37,520 nucleotides of DNA from Acidobacteriaceae bacterium (GCA_025462785.1 JAOAPG010000149.1:1-37520); one strand, 5' to 3'; shown: positions 1 through 7,904, counted from the stretch's first letter. Notes: generated from the letters alone by a model not told the origin. Translations and numbers: made by a program.

Positions 1-305
1 ATGTAGACCTCCGTGAACAGTTTGTTCGGACAAAGCGCCATCATCCCGGGAAATGTACTTGAACCCGACAGGTTGATGTTGAAAAAAGGCCCAGTATCCG
101 CTTGAGCATCAATGATTTCCAACACCGGGATAACTCCCCCGGTAACGCTAACGTGTAGCGGATTCGAGACAAACGCTCGAAATGTATATCCGCTGCCAGT
201 CTTTTTCGCGGAACTGCTTCCGCAGGATACAAGGAGCACACTTCCAACTACGAGCACGGCAATACCACATAAGGCTTTTTTCAAACCTGGAACTCCGAAG
301 AGCAT
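1..305 (-). CDS. Lipoprotein, N-terminal part (runs off left edge)
   Basis: The reading frame is open from position 305 down to the window edge, about 101 residues. The N-terminus is a lipoprotein signal: a Lys pair, a hydrophobic stretch, then a lipobox ending in LLVSC followed by GSSS. The mature part begins with short beta-like segments (YTFRAFVSNP) resembling the opening of YVTN/beta-propeller lipoproteins, such as the one at 21608. That resemblance is an inference. An ATG at 305 opens the frame, but a TTG at 284-282 starting LKKALCG has a GGAG nine to ten bases upstream and gives a more typical signal peptide. No function can be given from this fragment. Confidence 0.65.
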   Translation of the reverse strand, partial: MLFGVPGLKKALCGIAVLVVGSVLLVSCGSSSAKKTGSGYTFRAFVSNPLHVSVTGGVIPVLEIIDAQADTGPFFNINLSGSSTFPGMMALCPNKLFTEVY

Positions 306-497
306 GCAAGGATAGAGATTTAGATGCAAAGTAGCGGATTATATCAGAGCTTGGGGAAGGAATTCTTTAAGTCGGCCGACACCTTGTTCACACCATGCGG
401 CTTGTAAGGTGCAAAACCTGCGGTCATCTTGTATTCTCGATGTACCCGCGAAAGGCCCTTTGACCTCGCATTCTTAATAGCATGGCTGCCGACTTTC

Positions 498-2357
498 ATG
501 GCTGAAAACTTTCTAGATCGTCTGAAGAAATCGCCGGTTCTTTGCGATGGCGCGATGGGAACCCTGCTCTATGCCAAGGGAATTTTTATTAACCGCTCCT
601 ACGACGAACTGAACGTCTCGCAGCCGGATCTGATCCGCAGCATACATCACGAGTATTTGCAGGCGGGTGCGGAGATCATTGAAACCAATACTTTCGGCGG
701 AAACTCGTTTCGCCTGGCGCGGCATAGCATGGCGGACCGTGTCCGGGAAATCAACTTGGCCGGGGCGCAATTGGCCCGTGAAGCGGCAAAGAGTTACGAC
801 GTTTGGGTTGGAGGATCGGTAGGCCCACTTGGAATCCGAATCGAGCCCTTGGGGAAAACCTCGTTCGAAGAGGCACGCGCGGCATTTCGTGAGCAGATCG
901 CAGCCCTGGTGGAAGGCGGGGCCGACCTGTTGATCATGGAAACCTTCGGCTACGTCGAGGAGTTGCATCAGGCAATCCTGGCCGCAAGAGATGTCAATCC
1001 GAAGATTCCGGTGGTCGCTCTCGTCACCGTCGACGAAGAATCGAATTGCCTGGATGGTTCCACTCCGGAATCCTTTGCACCCCGGCTGCAGGAGTGGGGT
1101 GCAGATGTTATTGGTTGTAATTGCAGCGTGGGCCCGGTAGCCATGCTGGAGGCAATGGAGCGGGTGCGCCAGGCGACTTCCCTGCCCTTGGCTGCCCAGC
1201 CAAATGCGGGAATCCCTCGCTCAGTCGAGGGCCGCAATATCTATCTTTGCTCGCCAGAATACATGGCCAGCTACGCGCGAAAATTTGTGGCTGCGGGCGT
1301 GCGACTGGTTGGCGGTTGTTGCGGGACGACGCCTGACCATATTCGGGTCATGAAGTCCGCTTTGCGGGCTGGAGAAGCGCGTTCGAAGCCTCCTGTTGCG
1401 CAAGTCACGGGAGAAGCGAAACCGGTCGTGGCGCCTGCCGTTCCGATCGAAAAGCGTTCGCTCATCGGGGAAAAGCTGGCGGCTGGCAAATTTGTAACGA
1501 TGGTGGAGATTGTTCCTCCCAAAGGCACTGACATTCGGAAGGAAATCGAAGGAGCCCGCTTTCTCAAATCCGTCGGGGTCGATGCCATCAACATTCCTGA
1601 CAGTCCGCGGGCATCGGCACGCATGAGCAATCAAGCTTTATCGCTCTTAGTACAGCGCGATGTCGGGATCGAAGCGATTCTGCACTACACCTGCCGCGAC
1701 CGCAATGTGCTGGGGATTCAATCTGATCTCTTAGGAGCCGCCGCCACCGGAATCCGTAATTTGATTTGCATTACGGGTGATCCCCCGAAGATGGGCAGTT
1801 ATCCCGACGCGACAGCGGTGTTCGATGTGGATGCCATCGGACTCGTGAATATCGTTCACAATCTGAATCGCGGCCAGGATATCGGAGGGAACCCCATTGG
1901 AGCTGGCACTGCCTTTGTAATCGGAATCGGCGCCAATCCGGGAGTTGCGAACCTGGATGAGGAAGTACGGAGATTCGAGTATAAAGTGCAAGCTGGTGCG
2001 GAATATGCGGTTACCCAACCTGTATTTGACCTCGCCCTGCTGGAGAAATTTTTGCGGCTAATAGAACATTACCGCGTTCCTGTGGTCGCTGGAATATGGC
2101 CGCTGGTTAGCGCTCGAAATGCCGAGTTCATGAAAAATGAATTGCGGGTTTCGGTCCCGAACTCCATCTTGGACCGTATGACTAAGGCAAAGACTCCAGA
2201 GGCGGCGCGAGAAGAAGGAATCCTCATTGCCCGAGAAATGCTGATTGCAGTGAAAGATATGGTGCAGGGGGCACAGATCAGCGCTCCGCAAGGAAGGTAC
2301 CCCTCCGCCGTGGATGTTTTGGAGGCATTGGGCTCTTCGGGTTCGGCCCACGCGTAA
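498..2357 (+). CDS. Bifunctional homocysteine S-methyltransferase / 5,10-methylenetetrahydrofolate reductase
   Basis: A 619-residue fusion. The N-terminal half (about residues 5-290) is a homocysteine S-methyltransferase domain. Its zinc-ligand cysteines are visible in GCNCSVGP (about residue 207) and VGGCCGTTPDH (Cys274/Cys275), and it opens with the typical CDGAMGTLLY. After a Pro/Ala linker, residues about 330-590 form an MTHFR (MetF) TIM barrel, with MVEIVPPKGTD at its start and ITGDPPK in the flavin/folate region. Known fusions of this layout (B. subtilis YitJ-like) reduce methylene-THF and methylate homocysteine to methionine. The B12-binding and activation domains of MetH are absent. 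The frame extends upstream to 429, but ATG 498 is preferred because MAENFLDRL leads straight into the domain. No strong SD is seen. The gene stands alone. Confidence 0.9.
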   Translation: MAENFLDRLKKSPVLCDGAMGTLLYAKGIFINRSYDELNVSQPDLIRSIHHEYLQAGAEIIETNTFGGNSFRLARHSMADRVREINLAGAQLAREAAKSYDVWVGGSVGPLGIRIEPLGKTSFEEARAAFREQIAALVEGGADLLIMETFGYVEELHQAILAARDVNPKIPVVALVTVDEESNCLDGSTPESFAPRLQEWGADVIGCNCSVGPVAMLEAMERVRQATSLPLAAQPNAGIPRSVEGRNIYLCSPEYMASYARKFVAAGVRLVGGCCGTTPDHIRVMKSALRAGEARSKPPVAQVTGEAKPVVAPAVPIEKRSLIGEKLAAGKFVTMVEIVPPKGTDIRKEIEGARFLKSVGVDAINIPDSPRASARMSNQALSLLVQRDVGIEAILHYTCRDRNVLGIQSDLLGAAATGIRNLICITGDPPKMGSYPDATAVFDVDAIGLVNIVHNLNRGQDIGGNPIGAGTAFVIGIGANPGVANLDEEVRRFEYKVQAGAEYAVTQPVFDLALLEKFLRLIEHYRVPVVAGIWPLVSARNAEFMKNELRVSVPNSILDRMTKAKTPEAAREEGILIAREMLIAVKDMVQGAQISAPQGRYPSAVDVLEALGSSGSAHA

Positions 2358-2449
2358 CTCAGCCGAGCAACTTACTACTTGAGCTACCTACAGGTTTAAC
2401 CGGATTCCTATCGGCTTGAACTACAGTAGAATCCTTCGAGGAGCCTCAC

Positions 2450-2689
2450 TTGCCGAAATTCGAAGATTGCCTCCAGCGTCTGGAAAAAATTGTCCAAGAA
2501 CTCGAAAAAGGTGATGTGCCACTTGAGAAGTCTCTGACGCTTTTTGAGGAGGGAATGCAGCTTTCTAGTGCCTGTCGAAAGGAACTGGAAGAAGCAGAAG
2601 GCAAAGTCGAGATTCTGTTAAAACAAAATGGCAAGCTACAGCCTGAGCCATTTGAAGGTGTTGGCGAAAGAGCAGGCAGCCGAAGATAG
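2450..2689 (+). CDS. xseB: Exodeoxyribonuclease VII small subunit
   Basis: A 79-residue, mostly helical acidic/basic protein. It has the XseB pattern FEDCLQRLEKIVQELEKGD then PLEKSLTLFEEGM followed by an EEAEGKVEIL helix. XseB binds several copies to XseA to form the enzyme that degrades single-stranded DNA and acts in mismatch and recombination repair. The start is TTG, chosen because GAGGAG lies about 8 bases upstream and the first residues (PKFEDCL) match the family start. xseA is not in the window. The position just upstream of a polyprenyl synthase gene is common in bacteria. Confidence 0.9.
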   Translation: MPKFEDCLQRLEKIVQELEKGDVPLEKSLTLFEEGMQLSSACRKELEEAEGKVEILLKQNGKLQPEPFEGVGERAGSRR

Positions 2690-2809
2690 TTTTACCGTCC
2701 GTCGTCGTTCGTCTCGTATTTTGGGAGCCCCTAACCGTTTGCAACAGGACTCCTGGTGGTGCTGTTGCAGCCCGCTCACCGCTCAAAGCGGTCAGTTGCG
2801 GAGGGAAGT

Positions 2810-3166
2810 ATGCAGCTGTCTCACGTTGTTCTCCTTCAGCGTGACATCGATGTCACCGAGTCCATGGCCGCGAGTCTGTCTAAGGCGTTTTCTTCCATTG
2901 ACGCAACCCAGTCCATCGACAAGCTTCAGAGAAGCATCGCCGAACGCCGCCCCGCAGTTGTAATCGTCGATTTAGAAATGATCTCGATAAACGACGTTAA
3001 GCGTCTCTGCACCGATTTTTCGGACGTAAAATTTATCTGCACTCACCGTTTGGCAGACGACGAGATGTGGACGCAGGCGCTTGGCGCGGGCGCAGTAGAT
3101 GTCTGTCCGTCATTCGACGTCGGTGGTATCGCAAGCTCAGCTTTGCGAAATACTGCGATGGCCTAA
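2810..3166 (+). CDS. Degenerate response-regulator receiver-like protein
   Basis: A 118-residue stand-alone protein with the alternating beta/alpha layout of a CheY-type receiver. VVLLQRD (Asp12) sits at the acidic-pocket position and AVVIVDLEM places Asp54 at the phosphoacceptor position. FICTHR follows, then ALGAGAVDVCPS, where receivers normally have the conserved Lys-Pro. Here the Lys is replaced by Cys99, so normal phosphorylation switching is doubtful. ATG 2810 is preferred because GGAGGGAAGT precedes it at good spacing. The frame itself opens at 2756. It lies between xseB and ispA on the same strand. Its function is unknown; receiver fold confidence is moderate. Confidence 0.6.
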   Translation: MQLSHVVLLQRDIDVTESMAASLSKAFSSIDATQSIDKLQRSIAERRPAVVIVDLEMISINDVKRLCTDFSDVKFICTHRLADDEMWTQALGAGAVDVCPSFDVGGIASSALRNTAMA

Positions 3167-3203
3167 GCTCCTGTTGCGTACTGGAGCAGGCGGCCCTCTC
3201 AAT

Positions 3204-4145
3204 ATGGCGGACAACTCTGGCGCTACATCGAAGTCCACATCTTCGCTTGCTATACTCTCGCTCATGCTTAAAGAGACTCTGGAGCGAGGCCAGGCGCAGA
3301 CCGATGCAGCTTTGGAACGGCTGATCCCGCCTGCCACACAGCATCCGACCTCCATCCATCTGGCCATGAGACATAGTGTGTTCGCAGGAGGTAAGCGGAT
3401 ACGGCCGATTCTGTGCATTGAAGCTGGGCGGATGATCGCCGGGTTGATCCCCCCAGGCATCGAAGAACTAGGCGCTGCACTGGAAATGTTGCACACCTAT
3501 TCCCTAATTCATGACGATCTCCCAGCTCTCGACAATGATGATCTGCGGCGGGGTCGTCCGACTTGCCATAAAGTCTTCGGAGAGGCGATCGCAATCTTGG
3601 CAGGCGATGCCCTGCAAACCCAGGCGTACGAAGTTCTCTCCCAATTACAATGCCCGGCAGACGCAAGCGTGCGCATCATCAATGAAATCGCTCGCGGCAC
3701 AGGAACTGTAGACGGGATGATCGGCGGCCAGGTGGTGGACTTGGAAGCCGAAGGGACAAAACCGAGTACCGAAACACTGAAATATATCCACCGAGCCAAA
3801 ACTGCTGCGCTGATTACGGCCAGCATTGTGAGTGGAGGGATATACTCGGGCGCTGAAGATACCGAGCTTGCCAAATTAAGGTCGTTCGGACAGTCAATCG
3901 GCTTGGCATTTCAAATCGTGGACGATGTGCTTGATGTTACCCAGAGTTCCGAGCAATTGGGAAAGACGGCCGGGAAAGACACAGTTGCAGAGAAAGCAAC
4001 GTATCCGGCGCTGTTTGGGATCGAGGAGTCGATCAAGAAAGCAGACACTCTGGTGGAATCGGCATTTGCTTCGCTGCAAAGTTTCGGTAACCGGGCGGAT
4101 ACGCTAAAGGCATTGGCAAGATTTCTGGTGGAACGAAAGAAATAG
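3204..4145 (+). CDS. ispA: Polyprenyl (farnesyl/geranylgeranyl) diphosphate synthase
   Basis: About 313 residues. It condenses isopentenyl diphosphate with allylic diphosphates to make C15/C20 prenyl diphosphates in the cytoplasm. Seen in sequence: GGKRIRP (about 62-68); the first Asp-rich motif HDDLPALDNDDLRRG (DDxxxxD type, Asp104/105, typical of bacterial FPPS); and the second motif FQIVDDVLD (Asp240/241/244). The frame opens at 3099. ATG 3204 (MADNSG) has a distant GGAGCAGG upstream, and ATG 3264 (MLKETLERG) would give a more usual ~293 residues, so the start is uncertain. The order xseB, receiver-like gene, ispA suggests co-transcription. Chain length of the product cannot be decided from motifs alone. 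Confidence 0.9.
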   Translation: MADNSGATSKSTSSLAILSLMLKETLERGQAQTDAALERLIPPATQHPTSIHLAMRHSVFAGGKRIRPILCIEAGRMIAGLIPPGIEELGAALEMLHTYSLIHDDLPALDNDDLRRGRPTCHKVFGEAIAILAGDALQTQAYEVLSQLQCPADASVRIINEIARGTGTVDGMIGGQVVDLEAEGTKPSTETLKYIHRAKTAALITASIVSGGIYSGAEDTELAKLRSFGQSIGLAFQIVDDVLDVTQSSEQLGKTAGKDTVAEKATYPALFGIEESIKKADTLVESAFASLQSFGNRADTLKALARFLVERKK

Positions 4146-4194
4146 GGACTTGATTTTCATAGGTGAAGGGGTTACCTCCGGTCGTCCCAAGTCC
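4146..4194. repeat. Inverted repeat downstream of ispA
   Basis: GGACTTG (4146-4152) and CAAGTCC (4188-4194) are perfect complements. A smaller inner pair AGGT/ACCT lies between them. It could form a stem at the ispA 3' end, but there is no T-run, so it is a weak candidate for a terminator or an mRNA end structure. Confidence 0.35.
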
Positions 4195-4236
4195 TGCTAT
4201 TCCCCCCAACGTCTGTGATAAAAAGGTAAGTGTCTC

Positions 4237-4297
4237 GGCGATGGAGTTCGCCATAACCGCCTGTCTTGTCCTTCCGGATCAGGCTGATAACTCCTAC
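4237..4297 (+). promoter_or_regulatory. Fluoride riboswitch (crcB motif) aptamer
   Basis: The segment matches the conserved layout of the fluoride (crcB) riboswitch. It begins GGCGATGG, continues with TTCGCC and ATAACCGCC, then a variable part, and ends CTGATAACTCCTAC (3' conserved block, consensus UGAUGRCUCCUAC). It ends 27 bases before the GTG start of a fluoride channel gene, which is the classic location. Known aptamers of this class bind Mg2+-complexed fluoride and switch on fluoride export. Confidence 0.9.
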
Positions 4298-4314
4298 AAA
4301 CTCTTTGTAGGGAG
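4291..4314 (+). promoter_or_regulatory. crcB: Expression-platform hairpin sequestering the crcB ribosome binding site
   Basis: CTCCTACAAA (4291-4300) can pair with TTTGTAGGGAG (4304-4314), leaving one bulged G. The 5' arm is the conserved 3' end of the fluoride aptamer. The 3' arm contains the GGAG ribosome binding site nine bases before GTG 4324. The two folds compete: without ligand the SD would be hidden, and with fluoride the aptamer would hold the 5' arm. There is no T-run, so control is probably translational. The pairing is seen in sequence; the mechanism is inferred. Confidence 0.75.
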
Positions 4315-4323
4315 AACTCTATC

Positions 4324-4698
4324 GTGAACGATTTCCTTGTTGTATCTGTCGGCGCCATTCTCGGCGCGAATGCACGTTACATCCTGAGTCGCTACGTCGC
4401 CAAGCTTTTGGGTCCCGCCTTTCCCTACGGAACCCTGTTCATCAATGTCACCGGAAGCTTGGTTGTCGGCTTCTTCATGATTTGGGCAACTGAGCGTGTG
4501 CTGCTCGATCCGCGCTGGCGATTGCTGGTCGTCGTCGGATTTTGCGGCGCGTTCACCACGTTTTCCAGCTACGCATTCGAAACCATGGCTTATTTCGAGC
4601 AGGGCCAATGGCTACTCATGTTCACCAACATTTTTACCAACAACGTATTGTGTTTGCTGGCTGCGCTGACGGGCATGGCACTCGCGAGGGTGCTGTAG
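4324..4698 (+). CDS. crcB: Fluoride ion channel CrcB/FluC
   Basis: A 124-residue membrane protein with four hydrophobic segments, the normal size of a Fluc channel subunit. Family motifs are present: GTLFINVTGS with Asn41 and Gly44, and GFCGAFTTFSSY (72-83), which carries the polar track and the Phe-box residues. Fluc works as an antiparallel dimer and exports fluoride passively through the inner membrane. The start is GTG, set by GGAG nine bases upstream. It is the first gene after the fluoride riboswitch and is followed one base later by a DUF190 gene. Confidence 0.93.
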   Translation: MNDFLVVSVGAILGANARYILSRYVAKLLGPAFPYGTLFINVTGSLVVGFFMIWATERVLLDPRWRLLVVVGFCGAFTTFSSYAFETMAYFEQGQWLLMFTNIFTNNVLCLLAALTGMALARVL

Positions 4699-4699
4699 A

Positions 4700-5029
4700 A
4701 TGCGAGAGAACATGGCTGTCCAGGTCACAATTTACTTGATGGAAGGCGATAAGTTTGGGAACCGGCCGCTGCATTCGGAGATTCTCAACTATCTTCACCA
4801 AGAAAACGTCTTTGCGGCGGTTACTTTTCACGGAGTGGCTGGGTTCCTGGGCCGAATGCGAATCAAAACAAGTCACCTCGTGGACGCTGGGGGCAAGTTG
4901 CCCATCGTCATTATCTTCGTCGATGCAGATGAACACGTGGCTCGTGTCCTCCCGAAACTGAAGGAAATGGCAGCGCATCGGTTGATCGTGCGCGAGAACG
5001 TGGTGATCGAGCAGGGCAGCCTTGACTAA
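4700..5029 (+). CDS. DUF190 family protein (PII-like fold)
   Basis: A 109-residue soluble protein of the DUF190 family, recognised by YLMEGDKFGNRPLHSEIL near the start and the ferredoxin-like pattern FAAVTFHGVAGFLG followed by PIVIIFVDADEHVARVLP. DUF190 genes are often next to crcB, and members resemble PII signalling proteins, so a role in sensing or tuning fluoride export is plausible but not proved. The crcB stop at 4698 and this ATG at 4700 nearly touch, which implies co-translation under the fluoride riboswitch. Confidence 0.85.
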   Translation: MRENMAVQVTIYLMEGDKFGNRPLHSEILNYLHQENVFAAVTFHGVAGFLGRMRIKTSHLVDAGGKLPIVIIFVDADEHVARVLPKLKEMAAHRLIVRENVVIEQGSLD

Positions 5030-5801
5030 CACGTCCGCCCGTTCGCTCGACGTTCTGGCCGTTGCTGCTCATCGCGATGATGTCGAACAGACCTGTGGTG
5101 GAACCATGCTCAAGATGTCGCAGCTTGGATATCGGACAGGTATTCTCGATCTGACACAGGGAGAGATGGGAACGCGAGGCACCGCTGAAGACAGAAAGCG
5201 CGAAGCTGAAGAAGCAGCTAAGATTTTGGGCATTGCGTGGCGAAAAGCGCTAGACATCCCTGACGGTCGCGTCGAGAACACGTGGGAAAATCGCCTGAAA
5301 GTTGCGCAAGTACTACGGGAGCAAAAGCCCCGCGTAGTGATATTGCCATACTGGAAGGGGCGTCATCCAGATCACTACACTGCTTCAACTTTGGGATACG
5401 AAGCTTGCTTTCTGGCAGGTCTCGCGAAACTCGATGTAAGCCAAACCCTAAGCACTCAGCATTCTTCGTTCAGCGAAACTCTCGCTGCACATAGTTCTCC
5501 ACACCGTCCCTTTAAGATTGTTTATGCGACGCTTTACTACGATATTCGGCCAACATTCGTCGTGGACATCACGGAACAATTCGAAGCACGCTTCGAGTCT
5601 CTAATGGCCTATAAGACACAGTTCAGCGATCAGGAAGCCGGCAAAGACCTCTTCCCTGCCCGAGCAGAGATTCGGTCGCGAATAGAAGCGATGGCAAGAT
5701 TCTATGGAATGTTAGGAGGAGTGACGTACGCAGAACCATTCCTGCAAAAAGAAGTGGGACTAGTCGAAGATCTAACGACGATTCCAGTCAAGTCCATTTA
5801 A
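5022..5801 (+). CDS. BshB1/LmbE-type N-acetylglucosaminyl deacetylase
   Basis: A 259-residue PIG-L/LmbE-family zinc deacetylase closest in layout to BshB1, which deacetylates GlcNAc-malate in bacillithiol synthesis. Features: the N-terminal metal motif VAAHRDDVEQTCGG (His17, Asp20), LDLTQGEMGTRG, KGRHPDHYTAS (His115, Asp117, His118), and a C-terminal region typical of BshB1 (YKTQF, ARFYG). The usual AHPDD is AHRDD here; the metal ligands remain. The start is TTG 5022, which overlaps the DUF190 stop (CTTGACTAA). No other bsh gene is in the window. The overlap puts it in the crcB unit. The exact substrate is unproved. Confidence 0.82.
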   Translation: MTNTSARSLDVLAVAAHRDDVEQTCGGTMLKMSQLGYRTGILDLTQGEMGTRGTAEDRKREAEEAAKILGIAWRKALDIPDGRVENTWENRLKVAQVLREQKPRVVILPYWKGRHPDHYTASTLGYEACFLAGLAKLDVSQTLSTQHSSFSETLAAHSSPHRPFKIVYATLYYDIRPTFVVDITEQFEARFESLMAYKTQFSDQEAGKDLFPARAEIRSRIEAMARFYGMLGGVTYAEPFLQKEVGLVEDLTTIPVKSI

Positions 5802-6347
5802 GTTCGTATTATGCCAACTCATTTGACAAGCTACGAAGTTTTTCACACAGACCGGAGCTCTTCAATTGTCATGAGAGGGGACCTAAACAATGGTTGGCGA
5901 AAGCTAAAGAATCGGTGGGGCTTTGATTCCTCGCGCACGATTCCTTTCCGACAGGGTTGTTCAATTCGCGCGCGCATTTGTGTGTTACCGCGCATGGTAG
6001 TCTCGCTCAACACATACCAGAATTCCCCGGAATCTCGGTTGGAAGAAACGAAAAATTGCTGCGGTACTCTTTGCGAAATCGAATCCTAGAGGTAACCATT
6101 CCCCTCACTAGCGAACAGCAATGGAGGACTATGAGCAATGGTCGGAATGGACTGGAAGTAGAGGAACCCGTATTTGTCCGGATCATTCCCAGAACTCTTC
6201 ACTTCAGCTTCACTAGTCTAATTGTCTTTCATGAGTCCTACCCAGCGATCCCCGATGTGAAAGAATGGGGGCAGAAAATGTTTCTCCATGGCGGTCGACC
6301 CGAGTCAAACCGAAGGCGATTCTGACATTTATGAAAAATACGCGAAT
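5802..6347. other. Intergenic stretch without a recognised gene
   Basis: About 545 bases between the deacetylase and the convergent O-methyltransferase. Two weak plus-strand frames are open (5811-6089, 92 codons, ATG; 5957-6325, 122 codons, TTG start). Neither has a good SD, a recognisable motif or a signal peptide, and they overlap each other. They may be remnants or chance. No tRNA, hairpin terminator or repeat was seen. Confidence 0.4.
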
Positions 6348-7010
6348 TTAATGCTTAATAGCGACCGCTACTCCATCCCTAACCGGTAAAATTGTCGTGA
6401 ACACCTCGGGCGAGCTATAAAGGGCCCGATTCAATTCCTGGATCGCCTTGGTTCGCGCATCTGCGCCGTTTTTCTCGACGACCTTGCCGCTCCAAAGAAC
6501 GTTATCTGTAATGAACAAGCCGCCCTTTCTCAGTCTCGGCATAGCAGCGCGAAATGCACGAGGATAATCTTCTTTATCGATATCGTTAAAAATGATATCG
6601 AACTCCTGTTTCTGCTCTGACAGAAGCTCCAATGCGTCTCCCGTCTTGACCGTTATACGATCGCTCACCCCCGCTTTTTCGAAGTATCCGCGGGCCTCAT
6701 CGGCATTGTTCCGGTCTCCATCGGTATAAATCACGCGTCCACCCTCTCCGACAGCACGCGCCCACCAGATCGTCGAGTATCCGATTGCCGAACCCATCTC
6801 GAATACCGATTTAGCGTTGATCATTAGCGCAAGTTGATGAAGAATGCGAGCCACTACGGGCCCGACAATCGGGATATGACGCTGCGTTGCCTGCTCTTCC
6901 ATTTTCTGCACAACTTCATCTCGCGGCGGAAGTAGTGAATACAAATAATCATCCACGCCCGGCTCAGTAACAAACCCTTGATGTTGCCAATCCGGTTTTG
7001 TTTCAGCCAA
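6348..7010 (-). CDS. SAM-dependent O-methyltransferase (catechol/caffeoyl-CoA OMT-like, family 3)
   Basis: About 220 residues with the class I methyltransferase fold. The SAM-binding motif I is VFEMGSAIGYSTIWWA, the acidic motif is IYTDGD, and FDIIFNDIDKEDYP holds the metal/catalytic acidic residues of this family. ITDNVLWSGKV is the second metal-region motif. Members methylate hydroxyls on small aromatics; the substrate here is unknown. The frame opens at a GTG (7034) without an SD. A TTG at 7010 has GGAGGG four bases upstream and is preferred, though the spacing is short. It lies downstream of the UPF0173 gene on the same strand and may be co-transcribed. Confidence 0.85.
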   Translation of the reverse strand: MAETKPDWQHQGFVTEPGVDDYLYSLLPPRDEVVQKMEEQATQRHIPIVGPVVARILHQLALMINAKSVFEMGSAIGYSTIWWARAVGEGGRVIYTDGDRNNADEARGYFEKAGVSDRITVKTGDALELLSEQKQEFDIIFNDIDKEDYPRAFRAAMPRLRKGGLFITDNVLWSGKVVEKNGADARTKAIQELNRALYSSPEVFTTILPVRDGVAVAIKH

Positions 7011-7090
7011 TTTTCCCTCCACCCAAAAAGGCACCCATTAAATATTGCGACAATGAATTTCTTCCCGAACTTTCTATCTGCTGGGAAGAC

Positions 7091-7792
7091 CTAGGAAATC
7101 GTTTCGCCCGGCTTCATCTCATGAACGTCGACGTGCGGCACCAGTTTCCGCAATTCGCCCGGCCTTCCTACCAAGACCGGAAAAGTTCCGAAGTGCATTG
7201 GAATCACCGTTTTCGCTTGCAGCAAATTGCATGCGTAGGCCGCTTCTCGCGGTCCCATGGTGAAATGATCTCCGATGGGTATCATCGCAATTTCCGGACG
7301 GTACAGCTCACGAATAATCTGCATATCACCGAATACATTCGTATCGCCGGCGTGGTAGATTTTCACTCCATTTTCAAATTCGATGACATAACCGCAGGCT
7401 TCGCCGCCATAAATGAGCTCATCACCATCTTTGATACCACAGGAATGGTCGGCGTGAACCATGGTCACCTTAATGTCGCCGACAGTCTGCGTGCCGCCCT
7501 TGTTCATCGCAGAAGTTTGTTTCGCGCCTTTTTTCTCCAGCCATCCCGCCAATTCAGGAATACCGACAACCTTTGGATTATGTTTCTTCGCAATTTCAAC
7601 TGCATCGCCAATATGATCGAAGTGCCCGTGAGTGCAGAGCATCACGTCGACTTTCTTGATGTCTTTTTCTTCACCTGGACACATGGGATTGCCCATCACC
7701 CACGGGTCTACAAGAATAGTCTTGCCCGCGGGAGTTTCCATCCGAAACGTTGCGTGTCCCAGCCAAGTTATTTTGACGCCTTTCAGATTCAT
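7091..7792 (-). CDS. UPF0173 metal-dependent hydrolase (metallo-beta-lactamase fold)
   Basis: A 233-residue member of the UPF0173/YtkL group of the metallo-beta-lactamase superfamily. The zinc motif HxHxDH is CTHGHFDHIGD (His55, His57, Asp59, His60). Later metal ligands are visible in VHADHS, YHAGDTN and IPMHFGTFP. The start WLGHATFRME is typical. Function in cells is not established for the family. ATG 7792 is chosen because MNLKGVKITWLGHA matches the family start; the longer frame from 7858 adds a Lys/Arg-rich tail unlike the family. Confidence 0.9.
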   Translation of the reverse strand: MNLKGVKITWLGHATFRMETPAGKTILVDPWVMGNPMCPGEEKDIKKVDVMLCTHGHFDHIGDAVEIAKKHNPKVVGIPELAGWLEKKGAKQTSAMNKGGTQTVGDIKVTMVHADHSCGIKDGDELIYGGEACGYVIEFENGVKIYHAGDTNVFGDMQIIRELYRPEIAMIPIGDHFTMGPREAAYACNLLQAKTVIPMHFGTFPVLVGRPGELRKLVPHVDVHEMKPGETIS

Positions 7793-7904
7793 GTAATTCT
7801 CTTTCGTGACGCCGTTCCAATTTCGCAGCTGCCGCTTAGCACGACTTTGCTTCTGCAAACTTCTAAGTGCTTACTGCCGATAGCTAGTTTAATATGGAAA
7901 ACCC

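Noticed and set aside
2628-2963. Plus-strand frame of 111 codons between xseB and the receiver-like gene
   Set aside because: It overlaps both genes, is rich in Ser/Arg/Cys, and has no SD or motif.
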